A stretch of 46,829 nt of DNA from contig JALQUR010000588.1 in assembly GCA_023260695.1 (NCBI GenBank), positions 1-46,829 of the forward strand, read 5' to 3'. Both the position numbers and the translations under genes were made by a program. This document shows, piece by piece, positions 36,193 through 45,436 of the stretch (position 1 is the stretch's first letter; each line of letters starts with the position of its first letter). The notes below the pieces were generated by a model. That model did not search any database. It saw nothing but the letters and a program-made list of their open reading frames with translations, and had not been told where the DNA came from. This stretch comes from Planctomycetaceae bacterium (GTDB lineage Bacteria; Planctomycetota; Planctomycetia; Planctomycetales; Planctomycetaceae).

Positions 36193-39100
36193 TCAGGCCT
36201 CATTACTCTGAAAGAACCGTGGATCCTGCGCTAATTGTTGTCCCGCCAATAAGAAACAGGCGCTCGAGAAACTGCTATCGAACCAACAATCATCAATGCC
36301 TCGAATCACCTGAAAAGGGGCACGATTCTCGGCCGGTACGTCAACTGCACAGACACTACAATAAGCCGCGACCAGCGGAGCATTCAGAACAGAAACCTGA
36401 TTCGAAAAATACTCCGGCTCCGCAGCCCAGACACTCCGATATCTCGCGAACTGCTTTCTTGCGAGGTCCCAGGCGAACAGCCGGGGGCGCGGCCAGAAAT
36501 CGCGGGAACCGTGCTCATCCAGCAGATTAAAGCGAGTAATCAACGCCTGTCGTGCATCTGAAATGGTCTGACAGTGTTTCTCCTGACTGTTCGGCAACAA
36601 CTCGGCCAGACGATCGCTTTCAACGACGTTTCCCAGCTTCTGTTGCAGGATGAATTCCACGATCAATCCGGCGCAATTCAATGACTCAGGTTTGCGGGAA
36701 TCTATGCCGAGCCAACGACGCAATTCGCCACGCAAAGAGTTCTGCAGCAGCTCGTGGCCAAGTTCATCAGGAAACAGGGAACACATTGCGTCGTACCATT
36801 TTTCGGCCGTTAAAACCCAGTCCCGAATGGGGATCAGCGACCACAAAAACGGCAGATGCTGCATTCGTTCCCAGAATCTTGCCCCTTGACCGGCATAAAT
36901 CGACAGAACTGTCGCGGCGCGGGTGTTAGCGGCCAACCGGGCAATTACATCAAACGTTGCCATGGGCTTGACGTAACATGCCTCCAGCAGTGGCTTCACT
37001 TCCTCAACCCAGACGCCGCTCAACGGCTGCTCCTGCATGCGTTTCAGAAAAGAGTCAATGGCAGCAATACGATCCGAGCGGTCGACAATCTGGACCACTT
37101 GAGCGAGATCCGGTTCCTCCGGCAATTCGGCCAACGTCAGCGAATCATCACGCCGTGCATTCAACAGCACAGGGCGCAGGCATTTGAACCCGTTGTCGAT
37201 AAAGACGGTGGCCAGATACGGCCCCTGCGGCAACTTCCCAGTGGCAACACGCCAAACACCGAACTCTATTTCAGTGACATGCTCCGGCAGCGTTTCCAGC
37301 GGGCGTCCCATGGGACAGAGTTCAAGCCTTAACTCATGATGTTTCAGGTCCAGTTCCTCAGCCAGTTTCGCGGGTATCTCAACATCTGCGAACGCATCCT
37401 GGCCAAGTTCGTCCGCGGAGTAGGTCGGTTTTGCTGCTGAATAGTATTGCTGAATCGTGACGCTCAAAAGTGGTTTGCCAAAAGCTCCCTGCATCACCTG
37501 CAATTGCAGCGTATCGTCCAGGTTTCCACGGCTGGCCAGAATCGCTCGAATGCGGGACTCCAGAACCGACAAAGGCAATTCGAACGTTGTTTCACCGCCT
37601 TTGGCTGGCCGCATGCGTGCCAGCAGTTCGCGATCCTGCTGCCGCAACTCAACGGTCGGAATTGATCTGCTTGCCGAAGTGACTCGCAGGCTCATCTGGT
37701 GAAATTGTTCGACAGCCAGTTGCGCCCCAACCTGATCACCCAGAACATTGACAACCTGCGCACAGACCGTGGGATTTCCAACACGCACAGACAGGTCATC
37801 GCCGTTGTCGAACAGCAACAAAAGCAGCACAGAATCCGGTCGTTCCGCACCACTCAGACTCACCCATATTTCGAAGCGTCCACTGAGGCGTTCGACGGAC
37901 GTCTGGAATAGCCCGGACGCCTGGACATGCACTTCACGTAGTCTGGAAGACTGCAGAACAATCCTGCCACCGCGTGCGTCCGGGCGGATTTGACAACGAA
38001 AGTCTGCCGGAACAACCACCCCCCGAATCTGGGATACAAGTTCGTCGTTCTCTCGGATTCGGTACACCAGCTTCCCACAGGAACGATCATCCCCAGCAAT
38101 CTGCAGCGCAGCCCCCCGTTGCTGATACTGAACCTCGATTGAGCGACGTTCAAGACGCCGGCAAAACCCCATCTCGTCCATCGCAATGATCTCTGGCATT
38201 CCGCAGAACACCGTATCGCCGCCAAACCCAAGCTGCTGCCGTCGGCCTTGCAACTGCAGTCGAAACGAATCGTCCACTGCCTGCCCACACTGCACACTGA
38301 ATCGCTCGCCGTTGGAAAGCACCTCGCAACTGTCAGAAACCTCAAAGACATCGCGTTCACCTATGGTGATTCCCAGATGCTTCGGCTCCCCAGCTGCATC
38401 GATCAGTCGCAAACTGGCTTCCCTCGGAAGACAGACACGCACGCAAGTTCTGCGAGTCCGGACACGACCAACACCAAGTAGCTCACCCGGATTTTCCGCG
38501 GCAAACACCCACGGCAGGTCATGATCAAGTGCTTCGCCACCAGCTACGGCTGCCTCCAGTCTTGTGGGAGATCCCGTATCCAGCTCCAGCCAGATCGCAT
38601 CAATCGCCTTGTCGTCCCGTACACCACCGCGATCACAGATCAATCTCCACGGCTTTTCAGCACGTGTTCGCAGCAGCCTGGCGACAACTTCTTCATGCCG
38701 GTCGGTCATCAGCACAACTCGCATCTGACCAGCAAGCAGAGAAGCATCGCATTGGTTCGCAAGACGAACCAATGCATCTTCGCTAAGCTCTGCAGGCCCG
38801 GCAAGATGGCGGAAGAGAGAAAACTCGCCGTTCTGCTTCCACTGCAACTCCGTCTGAATTTCCGGAAGTCGAACACCAGCATCTGCAGTCTCCGTTTCCA
38901 GCAAACCTAACAGCAGTGCCTCGGCGTCGCGATCCCCAATTCGTAATGGAATCTGATTTCGCCAGCGCGGATATCGCAGGTCCAGACCACGCACGCGTGC
39001 GGGGCCGTCAGTCTCACTCTCGCTGCCAGCAGCTCGCAGTTGCACCACTGCACTCAGCAATTTATGGGACAGGTCGTAAACCACGTCATTCTGCAACGAC

Positions 39101-39642
39101 TGTGGCAGCAACTCTTCTTTTTCCTCGATCAGCTCACCCATCGAACGCGTCGGAAAACGCTCCTGCTGTCGCAGCACGGATGTCAGGAAGCGATTTAAAG
39201 CCGAACCATGCATCCGCAGAGTTCGCAAAGGCAGTCCGCCCTGGCAGACCACAGACGCAAGAAACCGGCGTGAACCTTCCAGTTCAACCAATGGCGTTTT
39301 CCACCACAGCAGACCGCGCTGAGCCATTTGAGTGCGATTGTTGTTCTGCAACGCCCACTGTAAAACGTCTCCGTCCAGCTGCAGGCCATCAGCAAAGATT
39401 CGCTCCCATTTCCAGCGTCCTTCTGTGTGATTGCGGCAGAACCATTCAGCCGCGAATAAACAAAACGCTCCGCACACCGCCCGCGACGTATACTGCGTTC
39501 GGTTCTGTAACTCGCTCTGTAAAGCCTGCCCCAACTGCTGTGTTTCTTCGTCAGTTAAACGATACGCATACAATGCACGACCATCGGGCTCTTTCAGATC
39601 GTGGCGATCCAGTATTCCACGGACAATCTCGACGCTCTGCAT
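36193..39642 (-). CDS. druH: Druantia type III protein DruH (STY4851/ECs_5259-like)
   Basis: Protein of 1149 aa from an ATG with AAGGTGG upstream. The N-terminus carries the pattern I know from the STY4851/ECs_5259 family: PDGRALYAYRLTDEE, then CLFAAEWFCRNH, then WWKTPLVELEGSRRFLAS. No enzymatic motif is visible; the chain alternates helical N- and C-terminal parts with a long beta-rich centre (~300-800). In type III Druantia, DruH and DruE are the only two components and both are needed for protection against phage. The stop codon lies 1 nt from the preferred druE start, so they are translated together. Family recognition is from memory of sequence pattern, without a profile search. Confidence 0.75.
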   Translation of the reverse strand: MQSVEIVRGILDRHDLKEPDGRALYAYRLTDEETQQLGQALQSELQNRTQYTSRAVCGAFCLFAAEWFCRNHTEGRWKWERIFADGLQLDGDVLQWALQNNNRTQMAQRGLLWWKTPLVELEGSRRFLASVVCQGGLPLRTLRMHGSALNRFLTSVLRQQERFPTRSMGELIEEKEELLPQSLQNDVVYDLSHKLLSAVVQLRAAGSESETDGPARVRGLDLRYPRWRNQIPLRIGDRDAEALLLGLLETETADAGVRLPEIQTELQWKQNGEFSLFRHLAGPAELSEDALVRLANQCDASLLAGQMRVVLMTDRHEEVVARLLRTRAEKPWRLICDRGGVRDDKAIDAIWLELDTGSPTRLEAAVAGGEALDHDLPWVFAAENPGELLGVGRVRTRRTCVRVCLPREASLRLIDAAGEPKHLGITIGERDVFEVSDSCEVLSNGERFSVQCGQAVDDSFRLQLQGRRQQLGFGGDTVFCGMPEIIAMDEMGFCRRLERRSIEVQYQQRGAALQIAGDDRSCGKLVYRIRENDELVSQIRGVVVPADFRCQIRPDARGGRIVLQSSRLREVHVQASGLFQTSVERLSGRFEIWVSLSGAERPDSVLLLLLFDNGDDLSVRVGNPTVCAQVVNVLGDQVGAQLAVEQFHQMSLRVTSASRSIPTVELRQQDRELLARMRPAKGGETTFELPLSVLESRIRAILASRGNLDDTLQLQVMQGAFGKPLLSVTIQQYYSAAKPTYSADELGQDAFADVEIPAKLAEELDLKHHELRLELCPMGRPLETLPEHVTEIEFGVWRVATGKLPQGPYLATVFIDNGFKCLRPVLLNARRDDSLTLAELPEEPDLAQVVQIVDRSDRIAAIDSFLKRMQEQPLSGVWVEEVKPLLEACYVKPMATFDVIARLAANTRAATVLSIYAGQGARFWERMQHLPFLWSLIPIRDWVLTAEKWYDAMCSLFPDELGHELLQNSLRGELRRWLGIDSRKPESLNCAGLIVEFILQQKLGNVVESDRLAELLPNSQEKHCQTISDARQALITRFNLLDEHGSRDFWPRPRLFAWDLARKQFARYRSVWAAEPEYFSNQVSVLNAPLVAAYCSVCAVDVPAENRAPFQVIRGIDDCWFDSSFSSACFLLAGQQLAQDPRFFQSNEA

Positions 39643-39791
39643 CTGCCAGATCCACCTTCACGTGATGTCAACGCAACAGTCCATTATGCAAACTCAATCC
39701 TTTTGACTTCCCATTCGATCTCGGCTGCATTTCGTCGGTGCAACAGCTCTCCAACCGCGGCGACAGCGACGGCGAAGCGAAAGAATCGGCA

Positions 39792-41408
39792 TCAAGAGCG
39801 AGGGTAAAGTTCCTGAAACCCATCATCGAAGAATCCATCCGGCCAGTCATCAATGAATTCGCCGTCTTCGTCCAGCCGCAGTTGCTGCACGTAGCTCCCA
39901 TTCTCATCTCGGTCGACGTACAGCACTGAGATATCCTGATGACTCAGTTTGCGCTCACGAATACGTCGCTGCAGTCGCATGATCAACAGTTCGCTGTGGG
40001 TCTCCACAATCCACTGAGCGGCGCGATCATCACTACTCAGTGACCCTGCTCGCAGCTCTTCGCTCTTCTGTGCGATGTCCTGTGGCTTCATAACCCCTGC
40101 GGTACACGCCAAATAATCGGCCAACTGTGCCTGCAGCCGTGGATGCAGATGGAGTTCGGGTTGCTCGACGCAGACAGCGCTGCAGGGGTCTGCAAAAACG
40201 GACACCATAATCGGAAGCAGTTGGCTTAGACCGAATCCAGCATCCGCCAGTGTCACTTTCACATCGCCCTGATCAACTAATGAAGCCGTGTAGATTGCCC
40301 CAGAGACTTCACTTCCGATCTCGTCGATGGAAATCTTGTATCCAAGCTTAAACTCTTTAAACCACTCGTTGATCACCCTCTTGGCATAACTCGCCTGATG
40401 CACAAGGGGACGGAACCAATTGGTACCATCGGAGCGAATTCGCCAATTCGGATCGTTCTCACCTTGATAGACCCGCAGCGGACGACTGCGAAGTGGTCCA
40501 ACATATTGCAGACCGGCAAGGAACTGCTTTGGTGGTTTGGCAAGATCTTGCAAGAAGAACTCGAGTTCCTGCAAGAAGTTCTCCCATTCATTATACTTGT
40601 AATCCGAAGACGGCCCGTCAATTCCATTCCACTCTAACTCTTCGGGGAAAAGACGGCCTTTGCACTCCGACTCCACCTCCTGCAAGAAATCAAGAATGCC
40701 GCTCCGGATCTGCTCATCCGTTAAGGAACCCGTACCTTCCGCACTGGAGAGAAACTCTTCTTGCCTTTTTTGAATTTCCGGAAGAACAGCGTCAGCAAGA
40801 GAGTGACACCCATTTTCAGTCAAACGAAACACGGCCTTCCGGTCAATGCCCCATGCTTCAGAAAATATTTCCTGCGAAAACGACGTCTCAAACGACGTCT
40901 CAAACGGAAGCTGTAGATCGACTCCACTGTCCTTTCGAATAGAAAACGCGATACGGCGGCGCATTCCCCCCGACGATTTGATATCTGGCTCGATCGACTT
41001 AAAGGAAAGTTCAAGGTCAAGGCTGCCGACACGCCAATTAGCAGCGTTATCTTTTAGCCATTTATTAAGAGACACCCTGCCTTCATCTTTTTTCCACTGG
41101 TCCAATAAACTGCCTTTTGGCTCCCCGGCGGGTCTGAATCGCAGCCCTACGTCAAGACTGCGTGTGCTGTCATGCTTGTGAATGAGTGAAGCAAAACTTC
41201 CAAGATCAATGTGCTCGCCCTGCGGCTGCAGCATCCCATCGCCGCGAGCAACGGTCTGCTTCATTAGCAGTAACGACTGAATGATTGAGCTCTTACCGGC
41301 GGAATTCGGGCCGTAGATCAGGGTCACAGGTGCTAACGGAATCTCAATCTTCTGACCGTACGGCTTGAAATTTGTCAGTCGCAATGACTGCAGTGCGGGT
41401 CTACTCAA
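39792..41408 (-). CDS. AAA ATPase with DUF3696-like C-terminus
   Basis: Protein of 538 aa. The start is TTG at 41408, supported by AGGAG at a 7-nt spacing; no nearby ATG has this. Walker A YGPNSAGKSS at 32-41, an ABC-like signature around FGLSQLLPIM, Walker B CVEQPELHLHP near 418, and IVETHSELLI near 463 define an SMC-like/OLD-type ATPase. The tail GEFIDDWPDGFFDD matches the DUF3696 ending. Related ATPases often work with a nuclease in defence, but no Toprim domain is present. It is 149 bp upstream of druH on the same strand and could share its transcript. A 12-bp tandem duplication at 40878-40906 adds a FETS repeat in the middle of the protein. Confidence 0.82.
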   Translation of the reverse strand: MSRPALQSLRLTNFKPYGQKIEIPLAPVTLIYGPNSAGKSSIIQSLLLMKQTVARGDGMLQPQGEHIDLGSFASLIHKHDSTRSLDVGLRFRPAGEPKGSLLDQWKKDEGRVSLNKWLKDNAANWRVGSLDLELSFKSIEPDIKSSGGMRRRIAFSIRKDSGVDLQLPFETSFETSFSQEIFSEAWGIDRKAVFRLTENGCHSLADAVLPEIQKRQEEFLSSAEGTGSLTDEQIRSGILDFLQEVESECKGRLFPEELEWNGIDGPSSDYKYNEWENFLQELEFFLQDLAKPPKQFLAGLQYVGPLRSRPLRVYQGENDPNWRIRSDGTNWFRPLVHQASYAKRVINEWFKEFKLGYKISIDEIGSEVSGAIYTASLVDQGDVKVTLADAGFGLSQLLPIMVSVFADPCSAVCVEQPELHLHPRLQAQLADYLACTAGVMKPQDIAQKSEELRAGSLSSDDRAAQWIVETHSELLIMRLQRRIRERKLSHQDISVLYVDRDENGSYVQQLRLDEDGEFIDDWPDGFFDDGFQELYPRS

Positions 41409-41500
41409 GGTTACACTCCTGATTCAAATCACTTTCTGGAATCAGAGCAACCGGCTGCATCGGGGCTCTGGTTTTTGGAAGTTCTTCACATTCGTCAGGC

Positions 41501-41770
41501 TTACACCGCGCTGCTCGGCATATGGCGACATTGGGCATTTTGCCCGGACTGCGAATTGAGGCTGGCCTCACCCTGCAGGTTCAGTTCCTGCTGCCGAGCT
41601 TTCTTTTTTCCCGGCGACTTTGGCTTCCGAATCCGTGTCAGAAACTCTGCTCTTCGCTGAGGTTCGACGATCTTTGTTGTGGGCTGGCCGGAATTATCCA
41701 GCTCCCAGTGGCGCCCCGGATAGTCGTACGGAGAATTCAGAATTGGTTCCGCGAAAAACTCGAACGACAT
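41501..41770 (-). pseudogene. 5' stump of a type III-like restriction helicase gene (BPTD_3080-like)
   Basis: From the ATG at 41770 the frame reads EPILNSPYDYPGRHWELD, then GQPTTKIVEPQRRAEFLTRI and a basic KPKSPGKKKARQQEL stretch. This is the characteristic first ~60 residues of the large BPTD_3080-family restriction helicases, which are normally ~1000 aa. The similarity ends after about 65 residues and the frame stops at 41501. The rest of the gene is absent: the next sequence is the start of the AAA ATPase on the same strand. It is the remnant of an older defence gene, replaced or deleted when the neighbouring ATPase/Druantia block arrived. The remaining parts of 41409-41980 show nothing else I can support. 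Confidence 0.75.
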
Positions 41771-41980
41771 CTCGGTCAACCTGTCAGAATGGCCATGTGT
41801 AAATGAGACAGGGATTCTCACTTACCCAGGGAAGCTGGGTGAGTTACCATTAACGCCGGCAGTATAGCGTTGCATTGCCTCCGCGAACAACCAGACCGCG
41901 CCTGTTTCGCCGCCGCGGACAACCAACTGATCATCGCCAGGAAACTCCCCTGCCCTCTGTTTTGAAATTGAGACCTGAAT

Positions 41981-44900
41981 ATGGGCCGTCGTAAGCAAAG
42001 CCGCCGTTCCGGATATCGCTCGAACAAGAAAAGCAGCCAGAAGGATTCCACGCGCGGCAGGTCGGCGAATTCGGGCAGTTCGAGTATTCCCCTCAAGGCC
42101 GAGCGTCGCAAAAGGGTCGCGGGGATTCTTCAGCTGACAGAGTCTGATCGCACAGGAATTGACTGGTACGATCTGGGACGTTTCCAGGTTTATGACGGTT
42201 TTCTGGATGATTCTGAAGAGCTGCGAAATCTGGGGATTGAGGCTCTTCAGCGTGCGTGTGATTTTCCGGAAGTGGAAGGTCTGGCCTGCATTGAACTGGT
42301 GCCAGCACTCAGTGGTTCCGGAGTACCCGCGATGGCCCAACGGTTTGCACAGCGGGCAACCGAATTGCTGCCTGACTCGGCAGTTTCCTGGCGTTTTTTG
42401 GCGAACACGCAGATGCAGCGAAAACAGCTTGATCAGGCCATCAGCTGCCTGCAGAAAGCGGTGACTCTCCCCGATACCACAGCCTACGACTCCGATACGC
42501 TGACCGCCTTGCAGTCTGATGATGCACCGGAAGGCGGCCCGCGCCCAATTCAGCTGCCACCCCCACCGCCATGGACAGAAACTGCGTCCGTGGAAGTGCA
42601 GCAGGAACATGCTCGCTACCAGCTTTTTTTCATGCGGCAGATGCTGAAATTGGATCCTGACGATGTGCGGCTACTGCAATTGATCAGTCAACTACATTAT
42701 TCACTTGGGGACTACAGTGCCACCCGCCGCACTATCGGCCAGGTGCATGCACTGGATCCCGCCAACGCCGAAGGACACTTGCTGCTGGGCCTGATTGCCG
42801 GAAAGGAACGTAACTCTCGGGCAGCAATCACACACTATGAAAAAGTACTCCAATCAGAGCCGGATCACGAACTGGCTCTCTGCAACCTGGCGGCATCCTA
42901 CATGAGCGTTGGATGTGTACTTTATGCCCGCATACCACTCAGACATCTGTTGCAGCTGAACCCGGAACATGGCAATGCCGCCCATCTGTGGGCAAATACA
43001 ATTCCGCACGCAGAGAAAGACCATGAAGAAGAACTACGCTGGCACCATCGCGCAATCAACCTCGGATACCAGACTCCGGCGTCAATTCTGTCGATGATCA
43101 CTGGTACATCGCAGGCTGGCCTGCGGTACGATCTATTGCGGGAATGGAAAACATGGAAACCCTACATCGAAGAGGCCATCGCCAACGGAGAACTACCCGA
43201 TGGCTGCAGCGAGGGTATCGAATTAATCCTTGCAGTGTTGAACGACGACAACATGACGTCGGATGAGATCGTACGATTCTTGTTGCAGGCGGATGACTCA
43301 CCGCTTGCAGAATATCTGACCCCACGATTCGTTCAGACGCTACTGAACCGGGCGTGGAAAAACCGCCGCAGATTCAAGGGGACTGCCAAGCACAAGTATT
43401 CCGACTTATTGTGCCAGATTGGGATTGTCGCCGAGGATCACCAGTGCTTTGAACTTGCTGTGACAGCATTTCTCGAGTCGATCGCCATTGAACCAACTGA
43501 CCTCGCAGCCGGCGGTTCTCTTCTTCCCTTGCTGCTCGATCTGGATCGCGTCGTCGAAGCCCGGGAGGTTTTCCACGCGATCAAGCTCTCAGCGACACAG
43601 ATGGCCGCATTCGAAATGATGCTTCTTGCCAGTGAACAGCGATTTTCCGAAGTGGATCAGCTGCTGGCAGCGTGGCTGGCGAACGACAAGGTGAAAGAAA
43701 CAGACGTTGAGATCATAGCTTCCATCGTCGTACTTTACGGCCGCAAAGCTCAATTTGACCGTCTGGCTGCGCACGCCGAATCGACAGGGATCCCGCAAAA
43801 GCAGCAGCAGCTATGGACGCTGAAGTGGTTGGCAAACAACGGTTTTCCCAGCGAGGCAGCAGAACTGCTGCGTGAGAAACTGGCGAAGGCCGACAATGCC
43901 CAGGGTGAAATACGACCGCAGAAAGCGATGGCAGCCACTGACGCAATCACCTCGGAAGAATCTGAAGAAACGTTGATGCTTGAGCTCGGACGATGTCTGC
44001 TCGCTTCAGCTCAAGCGACTGCATTCGAGTCAATCTTCACATCACTATCAAATCAGCACAAACTGTCCCCTGACTGGTTCGTCCTGATGTCAATGCGTCA
44101 CCTTGCAAGCGGAGAGCACGCCGAAGCGAACGGTGACATTGCCTGGCTTCCAGATTTCCCCCATGTGCTGGCATCCAGGGCGCTAATCAGCAGCCACTTC
44201 GAGGCTCCAGAGCTGACGCATCTGATCGTTGATGAGTTACTCAAGCGACCACTGAGACCGGGGTATGTCCATCCCTGGGGGAATACTCACGCATTGGGAT
44301 TTGTCGCCCGCAGCTATGCGTTGAACCAGGAAGAGCTCTCAGAACAAGCAATGGCTGCAGTGAACCAGGCTCTCCATCTTGACAACAGGTGCCACCTTGC
44401 GTGGAGGCAAAAGCTGAATCTGTATGTTGCTGCTGGCGATCTGAGAATGGCCTCAGAGATCGCGGAAGCTGGGCTCCGTTGGGTTCCCGGAGATCCACAA
44501 CTCGTTACGTGGAAAACCGAATACCTGCTTAACCTCGGTGATCACGACGCGGCAGACACGTTGCTGTCCCGGGAACGTCGCAGTCTGAACAGTCGTGGCA
44601 ATTCAGAACTAGCTGCCCACCTCGGTGAGCGAATTGCCCGAGCACGACTGTCTCAACAGCCGCAGGTGACTGAGACTGAGGCATCGCTTCCGTGGGCCGA
44701 GAACCTGTCATCCGAATCGCGGGACTGGCTGGAATCGGCATGTCTGGCGGAAAAACAAAGTGAAAAACTGGCGTTGGCGGTGACGCTCTACTATTGCAAG
44801 ATTGTCGAGCGGGAATACGCGATGCGTCTCGTTGGTCAATTCATGCAGAGCATGCCGCAGAATACGATTCGCACAGGAGAGCGTGACCTGCGAGATTTTG

Positions 44901-45238
44901 TTCGTTGCGCAGAGCAGGGGCACCTGCCAGCACTTGGCAGCATTGCTCGCGCGTTAACAAAAGCTGCCATGCGAGCTGACTCACGGGAGTCCGAACTTCT
45001 GACCGAATGGCGGCGATTCCTGAAGCGACTTCCGGAACCGCTGTGCACGCAGCTAAGGCGACGGAATGTTCTGGACGCATTGCATCGCTGTGCCAACATC
45101 AGAAACCAAATTGCACATATCAACTCAGCAACAGCCGACGACTACGAATTCGTACAACAGGCGGTTCTGATCAAAACAACGCCGGGGCCACTCCTGCAGG
45201 CGATCGGTATTGACGGTGTGGAAAACGACAAGACGTAG
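41981..45238 (+). CDS. Large TPR-repeat protein with possible C-terminal HEPN motif
   Basis: Protein of 1085 aa. The first ~45 residues are Lys/Arg/Ser-rich and probably disordered. Tetratricopeptide units follow from ~120 (SWRFLANTQMQRKQLDQAIS), again at ~225-320 (AEGHLLLGLIAGKERNSRAA) and at ~780-860. The last ~170 residues are helical and contain NIRNQIAH at 1040-1046, an Rx4H arrangement (Arg1041, His1046) of the type used by HEPN ribonucleases and minimal nucleotidyltransferase partners. That motif is short, so the HEPN call is tentative. It is one of only three plus-strand coding regions with a recognisable product. It diverges from the truncated restriction gene. TPR proteins often sense or scaffold; with a HEPN tail it could be a defence effector, or simply housekeeping. 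Confidence 0.75.
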   Translation: MGRRKQSRRSGYRSNKKSSQKDSTRGRSANSGSSSIPLKAERRKRVAGILQLTESDRTGIDWYDLGRFQVYDGFLDDSEELRNLGIEALQRACDFPEVEGLACIELVPALSGSGVPAMAQRFAQRATELLPDSAVSWRFLANTQMQRKQLDQAISCLQKAVTLPDTTAYDSDTLTALQSDDAPEGGPRPIQLPPPPPWTETASVEVQQEHARYQLFFMRQMLKLDPDDVRLLQLISQLHYSLGDYSATRRTIGQVHALDPANAEGHLLLGLIAGKERNSRAAITHYEKVLQSEPDHELALCNLAASYMSVGCVLYARIPLRHLLQLNPEHGNAAHLWANTIPHAEKDHEEELRWHHRAINLGYQTPASILSMITGTSQAGLRYDLLREWKTWKPYIEEAIANGELPDGCSEGIELILAVLNDDNMTSDEIVRFLLQADDSPLAEYLTPRFVQTLLNRAWKNRRRFKGTAKHKYSDLLCQIGIVAEDHQCFELAVTAFLESIAIEPTDLAAGGSLLPLLLDLDRVVEAREVFHAIKLSATQMAAFEMMLLASEQRFSEVDQLLAAWLANDKVKETDVEIIASIVVLYGRKAQFDRLAAHAESTGIPQKQQQLWTLKWLANNGFPSEAAELLREKLAKADNAQGEIRPQKAMAATDAITSEESEETLMLELGRCLLASAQATAFESIFTSLSNQHKLSPDWFVLMSMRHLASGEHAEANGDIAWLPDFPHVLASRALISSHFEAPELTHLIVDELLKRPLRPGYVHPWGNTHALGFVARSYALNQEELSEQAMAAVNQALHLDNRCHLAWRQKLNLYVAAGDLRMASEIAEAGLRWVPGDPQLVTWKTEYLLNLGDHDAADTLLSRERRSLNSRGNSELAAHLGERIARARLSQQPQVTETEASLPWAENLSSESRDWLESACLAEKQSEKLALAVTLYYCKIVEREYAMRLVGQFMQSMPQNTIRTGERDLRDFVRCAEQGHLPALGSIARALTKAAMRADSRESELLTEWRRFLKRLPEPLCTQLRRRNVLDALHRCANIRNQIAHINSATADDYEFVQQAVLIKTTPGPLLQAIGIDGVENDKT

Positions 45239-45343
45239 AAACATGCCTCCTCCAGAGTACCATCGAGACGCGAGCCGGCTCAAACTGCGTGTCCAGATGG
45301 GATAAGAGCAATGACAAAACTGCTGTCCCACCCGCCGTCAGCA

Positions 45344-45355
45344 CCTGCATGCAGG
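45344..45355. repeat. Perfect 12-bp palindrome in convergent intergenic region
   Basis: CCTGCATGCAGG lies in the 198-bp gap between the converging TPR gene and the 45437 gene. No T-run follows. It could be a protein-binding site or chance; the rest of the gap shows nothing. Confidence 0.25.
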
Positions 45356-45436
45356 AGTTGCAACCCCAATGAAAGAAGTGGTAGCACGGGGATCATCGTC
45401 AAGCTCCCGCAGAGCGAACTCGGAGAAGGCGATGTT

